A stretch of 64,000 nucleotides of DNA from Thalassobium sp. R2A62 (GCF_000161835.1 NZ_GG697169.2:791852-855851); one strand, 5' to 3'; numbered from the stretch's first letter, positions 35,653 through 45,420 are shown. The notes: generated from the letters alone by a model not told the origin. Made by a program: numbers and translations.

Positions 35653-36669
35653 ATGACAAACCCACTCGCCCAGCTGTTGGAAACCCGTGATTGGCTCTTG
35701 GCCGATGGCGCGACAGGCACAAACTTGTTCAACATGGGCCTCGAATCTGGCGATGCGCCCGAGTTGTGGAACGTGGATCATGCGAACCGTATCAAAACGC
35801 TCTATTCCGGTGCGGTGGATGCAGGCAGTGATGTTTTCCTGACCAACACGTTCGGCGGCAATGCCTCGCGTCTTAAATTGCACAACGCACAATCGCGGGT
35901 TCACGAGCTGAACCGCGTCGGCGCCGAGATCGCCCGCGAGGTTGCTGATGCAAGTGGGCGTACAGTGATTGTCGCGGGTTCCGTGGGCCCAACAGGCGAC
36001 ATCATGGCACCACTCGGCACACTCACCCATAAAAGCGCCGTCGAAATGTTCCACGAGCAGGCCGAAGGTCTAAAGGCTGGCGGCGCGGACGTCGCATGGG
36101 TCGAAACGATCAGCGCACCGGAAGAATTCGAAGCCGCAGCCAAGGCGTTTGCACTGGCCGATATGCCATGGTGCGGCACCATGAGCTTTGACACCGCGGG
36201 TCGCACAATGATGGGCCTCACTTCGGCTGACATGGTGAAAGCTGTGGCCAAGCTAGACCATCAACCGATTGCATTTGGGGCGAACTGCGGTGTTGGCGCG
36301 TCAGACTTGCTTCGCACGATCCAAGGGTTTGCCAAAGCCGACGCACCGCTGCCACTGATTTCCAAAGGAAACGCAGGCATTCCGAAATATCATGACGGAC
36401 ACATTCACTATGATGGCACCCCTGACCTGATGGCTGACTATGCCTGTCTGGCACGCGACAGTGGCGCGACGATCATTGGCGGCTGTTGCGGCACCACGCC
36501 GGAACATTTAGTCGCGATGCGCGCCGCACTGGAAACGCGCGCCACAACCGCACGTCCATCGTTGGACGAGATTGCGCAAAAGCTGGGCGCGTTTTCATCT
36601 GCCTCGGACGGAACAGACGGTGCGGCCCCTGCGCCGCGCCGCACACGTCGCCGCGCAAAAAGTGCATAA
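35653..36669 (+). CDS. bmt: homocysteine S-methyltransferase / betaine-homocysteine methyltransferase-like protein
   Basis: A 338-residue TIM-barrel Hcy-binding protein. Zinc cysteines are seen in FGANCGVG and IIGGCCGTTPEH, as in BHMT and the N-terminal module of MetH, and LADGATGTNLF starts the barrel. The C-terminal 40 residues are a low-complexity basic tail ending RRTRRRAKSA. The cobalamin-binding protein two genes downstream makes it the likely homocysteine module of a split methionine synthase, as described for Rhodobacterales. BHMT use of betaine is the alternative. Confidence 0.88.
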   Translation: MTNPLAQLLETRDWLLADGATGTNLFNMGLESGDAPELWNVDHANRIKTLYSGAVDAGSDVFLTNTFGGNASRLKLHNAQSRVHELNRVGAEIAREVADASGRTVIVAGSVGPTGDIMAPLGTLTHKSAVEMFHEQAEGLKAGGADVAWVETISAPEEFEAAAKAFALADMPWCGTMSFDTAGRTMMGLTSADMVKAVAKLDHQPIAFGANCGVGASDLLRTIQGFAKADAPLPLISKGNAGIPKYHDGHIHYDGTPDLMADYACLARDSGATIIGGCCGTTPEHLVAMRAALETRATTARPSLDEIAQKLGAFSSASDGTDGAAPAPRRTRRRAKSA

Positions 36670-36710
36670 GCACACATCACAAACTCGGGCTTTCAACTTA
36701 GGTTGGTCAC

Positions 36711-37133
36711 ATGGCATTGGTTTCAGACATCTGGCGATCTCTTGGTGCGCTCCCGCTGCCTGTTCAGGCATGGGTGTTTGTGATCCTTGTGCCTGTCAAT
36801 CTTGTAACATTGGCGTTTCTATCCGAACCGCACGGGACATTGGTCGCAACACTGGCTGTCGGCGGGCTCGTATTGGGGTCCGCGATCATGTTCTGGTGTC
36901 GCGGGTTTTCACGGCTGATTTCACTGGGCCATCTCGTCACTTGGATCCCACTTGTTGTGTTCCTCGCATTGCGCACCCCCGCGGGCGGTGACGGCTACAG
37001 CGTTTTTCTCTTTCTGCTACTGGTGGTTAACGTGATTTCTCTGTTTTTTGACGTCAGTGACATGTGGCGCTGGTGGCGCGGCGATCGCGACGTCCCAGGC
37101 CACGCCGAAACGCATCCAAAAATCGTACCATAG
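36711..37133 (+). CDS. four-helix membrane protein, unknown function
   Basis: 140 residues with four predicted membrane helices (about 18-38, 42-62, 68-85 and 98-115) and a hydrophilic C-terminus. I do not recognise a family. It lies between the homocysteine methyltransferase and corrinoid genes on the same strand, 41 nt after the former, so it may be cotranscribed. Confidence 0.65.
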   Translation: MALVSDIWRSLGALPLPVQAWVFVILVPVNLVTLAFLSEPHGTLVATLAVGGLVLGSAIMFWCRGFSRLISLGHLVTWIPLVVFLALRTPAGGDGYSVFLFLLLVVNVISLFFDVSDMWRWWRGDRDVPGHAETHPKIVP

Positions 37134-37287
37134 CCTGTCAATGTACCCAAACGCGCCAATAGCCTCATCCAATCCGGCAAATTTGGTCGGTACCGCTCTC
37201 GTCCATGTCGCAAATCGTCATGTGGCTCGGCAGCTTTGGGCACATTAATATATCTAATTTCACACCACGAACGAGGAGAACCGTTCA

Positions 37288-37989
37288 ATGTCAGACGAAG
37301 ACGATATCATCCTGAGCGAACTGAACGACGAAGATCTTGTCGCGCAGATGTTTGACGACCTCTACGACGGTCTCAAAGAAGAAATCGAAGAAGGTGTGAA
37401 CATCCTGCTGGAACGCAAGTGGGAACCGTACCGCGTCCTGACCGAAGCATTGGTCGGTGGCATGACGATTGTTGGCAACGACTTCCGTGATGGTATCTTG
37501 TTCGTACCAGAGGTTCTGCTCGCTGCGAACGCGATGAAGGGTGGCATGGCTATTCTCAAGCCGCTCCTTGCTGAAACTGGCGCACCTCGCGTTGGTAAAA
37601 TGGTCATCGGCACCGTCAAAGGTGACATCCATGACATCGGCAAGAACCTCGTTGGCATGATGATGGAAGGCGCTGGTTTCGAAGTTGTTGATCTCGGCAT
37701 CAACAACGCGGTCGAGGCCTACCTTGAGGCGCTCGAGACTGAAGAGCCCGATATCCTCGGTATGTCCGCCCTGCTGACAACAACCATGCCGTATATGAAG
37801 GTTGTTATCGACACGATGGTCGAGCAAGGCATTCGCGACAACTATACCGTATTGGTTGGTGGTGCTCCGTTGAACGAAGAGTTCGGCAAAGCCATTGGCG
37901 CAGACGGGTACTGCCGTGACGCGGCTGTCGCCGTTGAAACCGCTAAAGAATTCATGGCGCGCAAACACAACCAGATGGCCGCTGGCTAA
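37288..37989 (+). CDS. corrinoid (cobalamin-binding) protein of methyltransferase systems
   Basis: A 233-residue two-domain protein: an N-terminal helical cap (B12-binding domain 2, residues ~15-95) and a Rossmann-like B12 domain with the base-off histidine motif KGDIHDIGKNLVGMM near residue 110. Length and motif fit MtbC/MetH-type methyl carriers. The upstream homocysteine module and downstream DUF1638 point to the cobalamin unit of a split methionine synthase (inference). A GAGGAG ribosome site precedes the ATG. Confidence 0.9.
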   Translation: MSDEDDIILSELNDEDLVAQMFDDLYDGLKEEIEEGVNILLERKWEPYRVLTEALVGGMTIVGNDFRDGILFVPEVLLAANAMKGGMAILKPLLAETGAPRVGKMVIGTVKGDIHDIGKNLVGMMMEGAGFEVVDLGINNAVEAYLEALETEEPDILGMSALLTTTMPYMKVVIDTMVEQGIRDNYTVLVGGAPLNEEFGKAIGADGYCRDAAVAVETAKEFMARKHNQMAAG

Positions 37990-38013
37990 ACTCTAGCCTG
38001 TCCGTTTAGAATT

Positions 38014-38046
38014 GGGGCCTTGCGGATAAACTGCGGGGCCCTTTTT
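38014..38046 (+). terminator. rho-independent terminator between corrinoid and DUF1638 genes
   Basis: GGGGCCTTGC (38014-38023) pairs, with some G-U, to GCGGGGCCCT, followed by TTTTT. It lies in the 72-nt gap after the corrinoid gene and would reduce or separate expression of DUF1638. Confidence 0.7.
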
Positions 38047-38061
38047 AGTTGGGGAATACCA

Positions 38062-38694
38062 ATGATCGATGATGCAACGCTGACAACCGACGGACTGGAC
38101 GCAACCGGTACGGGGCGCGTGTTGCTTTTGGCGTGCGGCGCGCTTGCACGTGAAATCATTGCACTCAAGCAGACAAACGGGTGGGACCATATGGACCTGA
38201 AATGCCTGCCCGCAATCTTTCATCTCTTTCCAGATAAAATCGTCCCCGGCATCCGTGAAGCCGTTGAAAAATACCGCGCAGACTATGAAACGATTTTTGT
38301 TGTTTATGCGGACTGTGGCACCGGTGGCTTGCTCGAAGCCGCCTGTGACGATCTGGGTGTCGAGATGATCGCCGGCCCTCATTGTTATTCCTTCTTTGAA
38401 GGAAACGACGCATTTGCAGAGCGCGACGAATTCACAGCCTTTTTCCTGACCGACTTTCTGGTGCGGCAATTCGATGCCTTTGTGTGGAAGCCTATGGGGC
38501 TCGATCGTCATCCTGAATTGCGCGACATGTATTTTGGGAACTACACCAAACTCGTCTACCAAGCTCAGACTGATGACCCAGATTTAACAGCCAAAGCAAT
38601 GGCTTGCGCAGAAAAGCTGCAATTGCCGTTCGAGCGGCGCTATACTGGATATGGCGATCTAGAAACCCCACTGGCGAACATGGCCACGTCATGA
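38062..38694 (+). CDS. DUF1638 protein
   Basis: 210 residues. The core VLLLACGALAREIIALK, YADCGTGGLLEAACDD and LTDFLVRQFDAFVW fits DUF1638, often encoded beside corrinoid methyltransferase genes in methanogens and alphaproteobacteria; its role is unknown. GGGGAATACCA precedes the chosen ATG at 38062. Its stop overlaps the VOC gene start as ATGA. Confidence 0.83.
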   Translation: MIDDATLTTDGLDATGTGRVLLLACGALAREIIALKQTNGWDHMDLKCLPAIFHLFPDKIVPGIREAVEKYRADYETIFVVYADCGTGGLLEAACDDLGVEMIAGPHCYSFFEGNDAFAERDEFTAFFLTDFLVRQFDAFVWKPMGLDRHPELRDMYFGNYTKLVYQAQTDDPDLTAKAMACAEKLQLPFERRYTGYGDLETPLANMATS

Positions 38695-39107
38695 TCTCGT
38701 ATGTCACAGTAGGATCAGACGACATCCAAGCCGCCCGCCGGTTCTACGACGCGTTCCTGCCATCCCTTGGATATACGGTCAGCGAAGGTGCCGAAGGCAT
38801 AAGGTATGCCTTGCCCGTCGCCGAAGGCACACGCCCCGTTTTTCCCGATTTCTATGTCAAACCGACCTTTGATGGCGCTCCTGCTATGGCGGGCAACGGC
38901 ACAATGGTCGCATTCGAAACAACCACGCAGGCACAGGTCCAAGCCCTTCATGCCGCAGCATTGACCGCTGGTGGCAGTGACGAAGGGCGGCCAGGGTTCC
39001 GCGCGGGCTACGGCGCAGATTTCTATGTCTGCTATTTGCGTGATCCACAGGGCAACAAAATCGCGGTGTTTTCGTGCAATCCTGACGAGCCAACCCGCCA
39101 CGACTAG
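38691..39107 (+). CDS. VOC-family (glyoxalase/bleomycin-resistance fold) protein
   Basis: 138 residues with paired beta-alpha-beta-beta-beta units. Motifs ISYVTVGSDDIQAARRFYDAFL at the start and YLRDPQGNKIAVF at the end are typical, with a metal-ligand-like glutamate lacking clear assignment. It is translationally coupled to DUF1638. Substrate unknown. Confidence 0.82.
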   Translation: MISYVTVGSDDIQAARRFYDAFLPSLGYTVSEGAEGIRYALPVAEGTRPVFPDFYVKPTFDGAPAMAGNGTMVAFETTTQAQVQALHAAALTAGGSDEGRPGFRAGYGADFYVCYLRDPQGNKIAVFSCNPDEPTRHD

Positions 39108-39153
39108 GCCACCGGCTGGTCGGCCAACTATACACCGTCTTACTAGGTCAGTT

Positions 39154-39420
39154 TCAAAACGACGCTGGATAGCTCATTCTCGCGCCAAGACAGGCCAGAC
39201 CTTGGACGACGACATAGTTTTCATTGGCAAAGACGATCCGCGCTTCGATGCCGTCTAAATCCGTCTGTGGACAGGTTATGGTCACCGCCGCGCGCAACAA
39301 TTCCAACCGCTTGTCGCTGTCCAACACGGGGCGGGCGAAAAACACTTCGATGTCATAGCGAAAGACATCCGCGTGCCCTGTCACGCCATTCTCGAATGTC
39401 ACAGGTATGCCCACCAGCAC
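39154..39420 (-). CDS. hypothetical protein downstream of sufE
   Basis: An 88-residue open frame from a GTG at 39420, 13 nt after the sufE stop on the same strand. The translation (GIPVTFENGVTGHADVFRYD onwards) has ordinary protein composition but no recognised family and no clear ribosome site. It could be spurious. Confidence 0.4.
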   Translation of the reverse strand: MLVGIPVTFENGVTGHADVFRYDIEVFFARPVLDSDKRLELLRAAVTITCPQTDLDGIEARIVFANENYVVVQGLACLGARMSYPASF

Positions 39421-39433
39421 TTAACCGCATCGA

Positions 39434-39862
39434 TCAGCCATCTGCTGTCTTGCGGCTGATTTGACCAATCCGCTCAATCATCGCGGTCAACCCGTTCGAG
39501 CGTTGCGCTGATAGGTGATCGTTCAATCCCAAACGCCCCAATTCGGCCTTGGCATCAATCGCCACAGCTTCGGACGCAGGAATACCGTTATAAAGCGTCA
39601 ACAACACAGCGATCAGACCACGCACGATCATCGCATCACTTTCACCGCGAAACTGCATGACGGCGTCTGGCCCCTGCCCCTGCACTTCGGGCAAAATCCA
39701 AACTTGACTGGCGCAGCCGTCCACTTTGGTTGCGGGTACGCGGAACGCATCCTCCAGCTCTGGCATCGCCTTCCCCAATTCAATCACGTGACGATATCGG
39801 TCTTCCCAATCGTCCAGAAATTCGAAATCTGCAGCAATGTCTTCAAAGGCATCGGTGGCCAT
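39434..39862 (-). CDS. sufE: SufE-family Fe-S cluster sulfur acceptor
   Basis: A 142-residue SufE-like protein that takes persulfide sulfur from a cysteine desulfurase. The acceptor cysteine is in KVDGCASQVW, and FRGESDAMIVRGLIAVL matches the conserved helix. GGAG lies 6 nt before the ATG at 39862; the longer open frame is not needed. Confidence 0.93.
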   Translation of the reverse strand: MATDAFEDIAADFEFLDDWEDRYRHVIELGKAMPELEDAFRVPATKVDGCASQVWILPEVQGQGPDAVMQFRGESDAMIVRGLIAVLLTLYNGIPASEAVAIDAKAELGRLGLNDHLSAQRSNGLTAMIERIGQISRKTADG

Positions 39863-39992
39863 GTCGTACTCCGTCCATGTGTTGCCCATCATCTAGGCTG
39901 CAACACGGCTCGCGTCCAGACACCAGCATGGGTTTTCAAGGTGCGACAGATCGGCTAGCACTAACACACCACCAATTTGAAAGGCGCGACCT

Positions 39993-40478
39993 ATGCTGCG
40001 GACCCTCTCTTTGACTTTGTGCCTTGGGCTTACTGTTGCCGGATGTGCCCGTGTTGCTGACTCGCGGTTCAACCCGCTGAACTGGTTCGGCCAAAGCAGC
40101 GAAGAACAGACGGTCGCACCCCAAGACCTCCGCCCTCTGGTCCCTACAAACCGTGTTGAAAGAGTTGGTGACGCCCGCGCCTTGGTCGCTCAGATCACCG
40201 CGCTCTCGGTTGAACGTACACCATCCGGCGCATTGATCCGCGCCACAGGGATTGCCGCGACCCAAGGCGGGTTTAACGCACAACTGGTTCCAACGGGGAT
40301 CGAAAATGGTACCGCGACCTTCGCATTCCGCGTCGAAGTGCCAGCAGGATTTCAGGCATTGGGCAGCACATCATCGCGCGAAATCACTGTCGCGCGGGCA
40401 ATCAGCACTCAGGAATTGGCAGGTATCCGTCAGATCCGTGTGCAAGCCGCGCAAAACAGCCGTGTCACACGCCGCTAA
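39993..40478 (+). CDS. lipoprotein, unknown function
   Basis: 161 residues. The signal peptide ends at a lipobox LTVAGC (cysteine at 18), so it is probably anchored in a membrane facing the periplasm. The mature part has a proline-rich start, then a predicted beta-rich domain (LIRATGIAATQGGFNAQLV). No family recognised with confidence. It is divergent from sufE and convergent with rnd. Confidence 0.75.
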   Translation: MLRTLSLTLCLGLTVAGCARVADSRFNPLNWFGQSSEEQTVAPQDLRPLVPTNRVERVGDARALVAQITALSVERTPSGALIRATGIAATQGGFNAQLVPTGIENGTATFAFRVEVPAGFQALGSTSSREITVARAISTQELAGIRQIRVQAAQNSRVTRR

Positions 40479-40490
40479 ACCCGAACGGGT

Positions 40491-41648
40491 CTAAATCTCG
40501 ACGACTTTGACAACGGACCCTTTTGCGGCCAGTGCGATTTCACCATCGCACAACCGCAATGCGTCATTGCCGAACACTTCGCGGCGCCAACCGCGCAGCG
40601 CATCACCATCCCGCAACCCCGCGGCGATCGCGTCCAGTTCGGACGACGTCGCAATCAGCTTTTGTGCGACACCCTCGCCCTCAGCTTTGGCCTTTAGCAG
40701 CACACGCAAAAGATCAGCCAAGGCCGGATTCACTTGCAGTTTATCGCGGCTGCGATCCGACTTTGGCAGGTCAGCGGGATCGGCTTTCATGCCCTTTTGC
40801 ACAGCCGCAAGAATACCGGCCGCGATATCCCCACGCCGTGCTTCACGCAGCAGCAGGCGGGACCGGCTCAGGTCTTTTTCGTTTTGCGGTTTTGTCGATG
40901 CCAGCTCGACCAGCGCATCATCCTTGAACACCCGGTTGCGCGGAATGTTACGCGTTTGGGCGTGATGCTCGCGAAACTCGGCCAATGCCTGCACAACGGT
41001 CAAGAACTTGCCCGAGTTGGTCCGCGTCTTGATCCGCATCCACGCCTCAGACGGCTCAACGCGGTAAGTTTTCGGAGCATTCAGAACAGCCATCTCTTCG
41101 GCCACCCATTTCGCGCGATTGTTCTTGGCCAGCTTGTCGGCCAGAAATTCGTAAATTTCGCGCAGATAGGTCACATCACCCAACGCGTATTTCTTTTGGG
41201 CATCCGACAACGGACGGCGCGACCAATCGGTAAAGCGCGACGACTTATCAAGCGGCGCCTTTGCAATCTTGCGCACCAGCGTCTCGTATCCGACCTGTTC
41301 GCCAAAACCACAAACCATCGCAGCCACTTGGGTGTCGAACAACGGCGCGGGAATGATCCCCTCGTCTACAAAAAAGATCTCGAGATCTTGGCGCGCGGCG
41401 TGGAAAACTTTGACCACGTTCGGATCACGGAACAAATCATAAAGTGAGGCGAGGCTCAGGCCATCCTCGAGAGGATCAACCAGAACGGCGTTCTCATCCC
41501 CCTCACCTGGATAGGCCAGTTGGATCAGACAGAGCTTGGAATAGTAGGTCCGTTCTCGCAGGAATTCAGTATCGACAGTGACATAAGGATGGGCCGCGGC
41601 CTCTTGGCAAAACGCGGCGAGCTCTTGTGTCGTAGTGATGGTGATCAT
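40491..41648 (-). CDS. rnd: ribonuclease D
   Basis: A 385-residue 3'-5' exoribonuclease for tRNA maturation. DEDD motifs are visible: YVTVDTEFLRERTYY (Exo I), KVFHAARQDLEIF (Exo II), and YALGDVTYLREIYEFL (Exo III). An HRDC domain follows (residues ~205-285). It is convergent with the lipoprotein gene and lies downstream of purN with a 77-nt gap. Confidence 0.95.
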   Translation of the reverse strand: MITITTTQELAAFCQEAAAHPYVTVDTEFLRERTYYSKLCLIQLAYPGEGDENAVLVDPLEDGLSLASLYDLFRDPNVVKVFHAARQDLEIFFVDEGIIPAPLFDTQVAAMVCGFGEQVGYETLVRKIAKAPLDKSSRFTDWSRRPLSDAQKKYALGDVTYLREIYEFLADKLAKNNRAKWVAEEMAVLNAPKTYRVEPSEAWMRIKTRTNSGKFLTVVQALAEFREHHAQTRNIPRNRVFKDDALVELASTKPQNEKDLSRSRLLLREARRGDIAAGILAAVQKGMKADPADLPKSDRSRDKLQVNPALADLLRVLLKAKAEGEGVAQKLIATSSELDAIAAGLRDGDALRGWRREVFGNDALRLCDGEIALAAKGSVVKVVEI

Positions 41649-41725
41649 TCTGTGCGGCTTCTTTTTCTGTTCGGGCCTTGGGGTTGTTTAGACGCTAAAC
41701 AATCAGTGCCAAAAAGAAAAGCACA

Positions 41726-42331
41726 TCACAAACTGTCACCGTCAATCGTGACCCTCGTGCGATCGCCGCGACAGAACCGTTCAAGAACAGCAGGATAAAG
41801 AGCATGCTCGACAGGTAACAGTCGTGCGGCCAATGTATCGGCTGTGTCTGTTGACCTGACGGTAATTTGGCCCTGCCCCAGAATAGGACCGTCATCCAAA
41901 TCACCCGTCACCTCGTGAACCGAACAGCCGTGTATGCTGTCACGGGCATCCAGTACGCGCTGGTGGGTGTGCAACCCCTTGTACTTAGGCAGCAACGACG
42001 GGTGGATGTTCAGCGCCCGACCAGCCCAGTTTTCCATAAACGAGGGCGTCAGAATACGCATGAATCCAGCAAGACAAATGATGTCAGGCTGCGCCTGCTT
42101 CAGTGTTTCTTGCAACGCGACCTCGAACACCGCGCGATCACCCACAAATGGTTTGTGATCGACGGCAGCCGTGGCAATCCCCATGTCCCGAGCTTTCGCC
42201 AAGCCACCTGCAGTAGGGTCGTTAGAGACAACCAAGACGGGACGCGCGGGATTATCCCCAGTCATCGATTGGGCCAGCGCCACCATGTTCGAGCCGCCGC
42301 CAGAAATTAAAATGGCGACGCGATTTGTCAT
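41726..42331 (-). CDS. purN: phosphoribosylglycinamide formyltransferase
   Basis: A 201-residue GAR transformylase using 10-formyl-THF. SGGGSNM binds phosphate, and the active-site run is [16 protein letters not shown] with downstream [15 protein letters not shown]. It overlaps purM by ATGA at 42328-42331, the common purM-purN arrangement. Confidence 0.97.
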   Translation of the reverse strand: MTNRVAILISGGGSNMVALAQSMTGDNPARPVLVVSNDPTAGGLAKARDMGIATAAVDHKPFVGDRAVFEVALQETLKQAQPDIICLAGFMRILTPSFMENWAGRALNIHPSLLPKYKGLHTHQRVLDARDSIHGCSVHEVTGDLDDGPILGQGQITVRSTDTADTLAARLLPVEHALYPAVLERFCRGDRTRVTIDGDSL

Positions 42332-43374
42332 GACAATGTGCCGGAATACCGCACACCTGCGCCCGCAGTGATCATGCCGATCTGCGACACGTCGTGGCCT
42401 GCGTCTTCAAAGATGCTTGTGGCGCTCGCGACTTGGTCTTCTGGCACGACGGCAACCATACCAATACCGGAATTAAAGGTCTTGAGCATTTCAACTTGGT
42501 CCAAGCCACCTCGGGCGGCCAACCACCCAAAGACCGGCGGCATTGTCCATGCGTCCAGATTGATATCCGCACCCAGCCCAGCGGACAGAACACGTGGTAG
42601 GTTCTCGGTCAAACCACCGCCGGTGATATGGGCCAAGGCGCGGATCATGCCGCCCTCGCGGATCGCCGCGAAAGCACCTTTTACATATAGCGTCGTTGGC
42701 GCAAGCAGCGCCTCGCCCAACGTGCCCTCACCAAAGGGCGACGCGTCACCCCAGCCCAAACCGGACCGTTCGACAATCGCACGCACCAGCGAGTACCCGT
42801 TGGAATGCACACCGTTCGATGCAAGACCCAGCAGGATATCGCCCTCGGCGACACCGCTTGGCAAATCTGCGCCACGCTCCATCGCGCCAACGCTAAAGCC
42901 CGCGAGGTCAAAGTCACCTTCGGGATACATGCCCGGCATTTCAGCTGTTTCGCCACCGATCAACGCACAGCCAGACAGTTCGCAGCCTTTTGCAATACCG
43001 TTGATAATGCGTGTTGCAGCATCCAGCTCTAGCTTGCCAGTCGCAAAGTAGTCAAGAAAGAACAGAGGTTCAGCACCCTGACACACCAGATCATTGACGC
43101 ACATTGCAACGAGATCGATGCCAACGCCGTCAACCACACCCGTATCAATCGCAATCCGCAGTTTGGTTCCAACGCCGTCGGTGGCAGCAACCAAAATAGG
43201 ATCTGTGAACCCAGCACCTTTGAGATCAAAGAGAGCGCCAAAGCCACCAAGGCCCGCCATCACACCGGGGCGATTTGTCCGCTTCGCCGCAGGTTTGATC
43301 CGGTCAATCAGCGCATTTCCTGCGTCGATGTCTACACCCGCATCCGCGTAGGTCAGTCCAGTTTTATCGCTCAT
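42328..43374 (-). CDS. purM: phosphoribosylformylglycinamidine cyclo-ligase
   Basis: A 348-residue AIR synthetase. [15 protein letters not shown] starts the protein, [15 protein letters not shown] and [13 protein letters not shown] are family hallmarks, and [16 protein letters not shown] lies in the C-terminal domain. GGGGG precedes the ATG at 43374 by 5 nt; an ATG 12 nt earlier lacks this spacing. It leads the purM-purN pair. Confidence 0.97.
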   Translation of the reverse strand: MSDKTGLTYADAGVDIDAGNALIDRIKPAAKRTNRPGVMAGLGGFGALFDLKGAGFTDPILVAATDGVGTKLRIAIDTGVVDGVGIDLVAMCVNDLVCQGAEPLFFLDYFATGKLELDAATRIINGIAKGCELSGCALIGGETAEMPGMYPEGDFDLAGFSVGAMERGADLPSGVAEGDILLGLASNGVHSNGYSLVRAIVERSGLGWGDASPFGEGTLGEALLAPTTLYVKGAFAAIREGGMIRALAHITGGGLTENLPRVLSAGLGADINLDAWTMPPVFGWLAARGGLDQVEMLKTFNSGIGMVAVVPEDQVASATSIFEDAGHDVSQIGMITAGAGVRYSGTLS

Positions 43375-43452
43375 ATCGGCCCCCAAGCTGTGTTGGCCCT
43401 GCCCCTAGCGCAATCTGCGCCGCATCGCAACGCGCCACGCCGATTAACTGGG

Positions 43453-43872
43453 TTATGCCGCCACCTTTTGAGCCTGCCGCGCACCAAGACCGAAGAAGAG
43501 CCGCGGAGCCAACACATAGATCAACGCCACAACGACACCGACAATCAACAGCATGGACAAACCTATCCCAAAGAAAATTCCGCCCGAGGCCAATACCACC
43601 AGACCCGCCAGAATGCAGCCGACGACCATATTCAGTGCGACGAATACGGCCGCATAGCGCCATGCTTCACCCTGTTCCGGCGCGCGTCCAGCCAGCTTGA
43701 AAAACTGTTGGCCTGCGTCCATTGCGGGCACGATCACCACGACAATCCCCGTTCCAGCACTGATCTGGTAGTTCAGAAGATACTCGAGCGCGACACTCAC
43801 CGCAAAGACCACCACAATCAGCAGCAACATCATCCAAACAAATCGAAACAAGATGGGGCTGGCAAAAGGCAT
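43453..43872 (-). CDS. small membrane protein, ABZJ_00895-like
   Basis: 139 residues with about four helices (6-28, 36-52, 70-95 and 98-122). The order resembles small membrane proteins annotated as ABZJ_00895 family; no function known. The start at 43872 (MPFASPILFRF) puts the first helix at the N-terminus. It is divergent from the sterol desaturase-like gene and lies upstream of purM on the same strand. Confidence 0.6.
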   Translation of the reverse strand: MPFASPILFRFVWMMLLLIVVVFAVSVALEYLLNYQISAGTGIVVVIVPAMDAGQQFFKLAGRAPEQGEAWRYAAVFVALNMVVGCILAGLVVLASGGIFFGIGLSMLLIVGVVVALIYVLAPRLFFGLGARQAQKVAA

Positions 43873-43985
43873 AAGAACTCTCCAAGAATATTCGGTTCTG
43901 CGTAACCTCGCCACAGTTGTTTATCGACCGTGGCTTGACCCCAAGTCGCGACAACGGCACGTTGGCCCCACTGGGGGAATACGAC

Positions 43986-44894
43986 ATGGATTTTGCACGC
44001 GAGCTGTTCGACAGCTTCTTTGGCCTCGGCACGGTAACATCGCCAATCTATCTGTTCGTATGCGTGGCCATTGCCTTTTTGATTTACCAAACTCGAAACG
44101 AAGACGACGGCTTTGTCGCGTGGCTGGTGCCGCGTCACATCTGGACCCATCGGTCGACTGGTCTCGATCTGGTACTCTTTGCCATCGGCCGCGTCATGTC
44201 AGCCCTCGGCCTTGTCACCCGCTTTACTGTGACCCCGCTTTTCGCGGCAATGTTCGCAGACCATCTACCGTGGAATGCCATCGACGGTGCCAACCTTTCC
44301 CCTATCGCACTGGGGTTCATTTTTTGGATTGCTAGTGATTTTTCGGTCTACTGGGTCCACCGCGCCCACCACCAAATCAAAACGATCTGGCCCCTTCATG
44401 CGGTCCATCACAGTGCAGAAGTCATGACGCCCTTTACCGCCTACCGCCAACACCCACTGGGGCTTTTGGTGATTGCCGCGATCCAAACCATGATCATGGG
44501 CATTGTTTTGGGTATCCTCATCGGTAGCTTGAACCCAGATGCCACCACGGCCCAGATCTTTGGCGTCAATGCCTTTACTATTGTTGCGATCTTGCTGATG
44601 TCAAATTTTCACCATGCCCATATCAACATCAGCTATGGACCGGTCCTCGAGCGTATCTTTATCTCGCCGACGATGCACCGCGTGCATCACAGCACTGACC
44701 CCGCGCACTACAACAAGAACTACGGCAGTTTTCTTGCAATTTGGGATTGGATGTTCGGGACGCTCTACGTGACCAAAGGGAACGAAAACCTAACCTTGGG
44801 CCTGACAACAAAAGACGACGCGCCATTGATGACGCATCGCCTTGGACCTGTCCTGATCGATCCTGTACGTCGGATGTTTCGCCCGACGCGCTAG
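43986..44894 (+). CDS. sterol desaturase / fatty-acid hydroxylase family protein
   Basis: A 302-residue membrane di-iron enzyme. Histidine clusters WVHRAHH, HAVHHS, NFHHAHINIS and MHRVHHS are all present, between four or more membrane helices. The family includes sterol desaturases, alkylglycerol monooxygenases and bacterial lipid hydroxylases, so the substrate is probably a membrane lipid. The start at 43986 (MDFARELFDSF) is chosen because upstream residues overlap the divergent gene. Confidence 0.9.
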   Translation: MDFARELFDSFFGLGTVTSPIYLFVCVAIAFLIYQTRNEDDGFVAWLVPRHIWTHRSTGLDLVLFAIGRVMSALGLVTRFTVTPLFAAMFADHLPWNAIDGANLSPIALGFIFWIASDFSVYWVHRAHHQIKTIWPLHAVHHSAEVMTPFTAYRQHPLGLLVIAAIQTMIMGIVLGILIGSLNPDATTAQIFGVNAFTIVAILLMSNFHHAHINISYGPVLERIFISPTMHRVHHSTDPAHYNKNYGSFLAIWDWMFGTLYVTKGNENLTLGLTTKDDAPLMTHRLGPVLIDPVRRMFRPTR

Positions 44895-44898
44895 GATT

Positions 44899-45156
44899 TT
44901 AGAACTTCATGATGACGTCGCCCTTCGAGGCGTCGTCAGTCTGTGGTGCATCAACACCGCGCGACGATGCGCGATTGCCGAAACCACCATTGAGCAGCAA
45001 AATAGCGCCCAACATAACCAGCAAGACTGCTCCGCCATTCACACCGCCACCAGAAGACACTTCTGGTTCACTAATAACTGCCGATATACCCGCAAAAGCC
45101 GTACCCGCGGATGTAGCCAACAAACTCGTCAAAGATACTGTCTTTAAAAATTTCAT
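44899..45156 (-). CDS. small exported/membrane protein, unknown function
   Basis: 85 residues. A clear signal peptide ends GTAFAG, followed by a short glycine/serine linker and a second hydrophobic segment (GAVLLVMLGAILLLNGGFG), then a hydrophilic tail. AGGAGGG lies 7 nt before the ATG, so it is a real gene. It is convergent with the sterol desaturase-like gene and faces away from the tRNA. No family recognised. Confidence 0.75.
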   Translation of the reverse strand: MKFLKTVSLTSLLATSAGTAFAGISAVISEPEVSSGGGVNGGAVLLVMLGAILLLNGGFGNRASSRGVDAPQTDDASKGDVIMKF

Positions 45157-45420
45157 GCCTGAACCCTCCTCTAAATTTACGATTCGCTTCTGGTAATATG
45201 TTTTCGGCGAAATTTCGTCACCTCAGTGGGAAAAACATCCCAATCTTGTGCCGTTTCGACGGATCGCGCGGCCTCGGCGCAACAGTTTTCAACCCCTGCG
45301 GGAACCTAAAAACTCTCTTCCGCAAAAACAGGTCCCAACCCCATCAAATCGACAATGTGCCAAACCGCTGCCGCCGTGGCTTGACCTCTGGGGCCAGTGT
45401 GCATACCAAACGCTCGTGGC

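Noticed and set aside
36486-36991. Plus-strand frames overlapping the end of the homocysteine methyltransferase and the membrane protein gene
   Set aside because: Out of frame with both, no ribosome site, cysteine/histidine-rich shadow composition.
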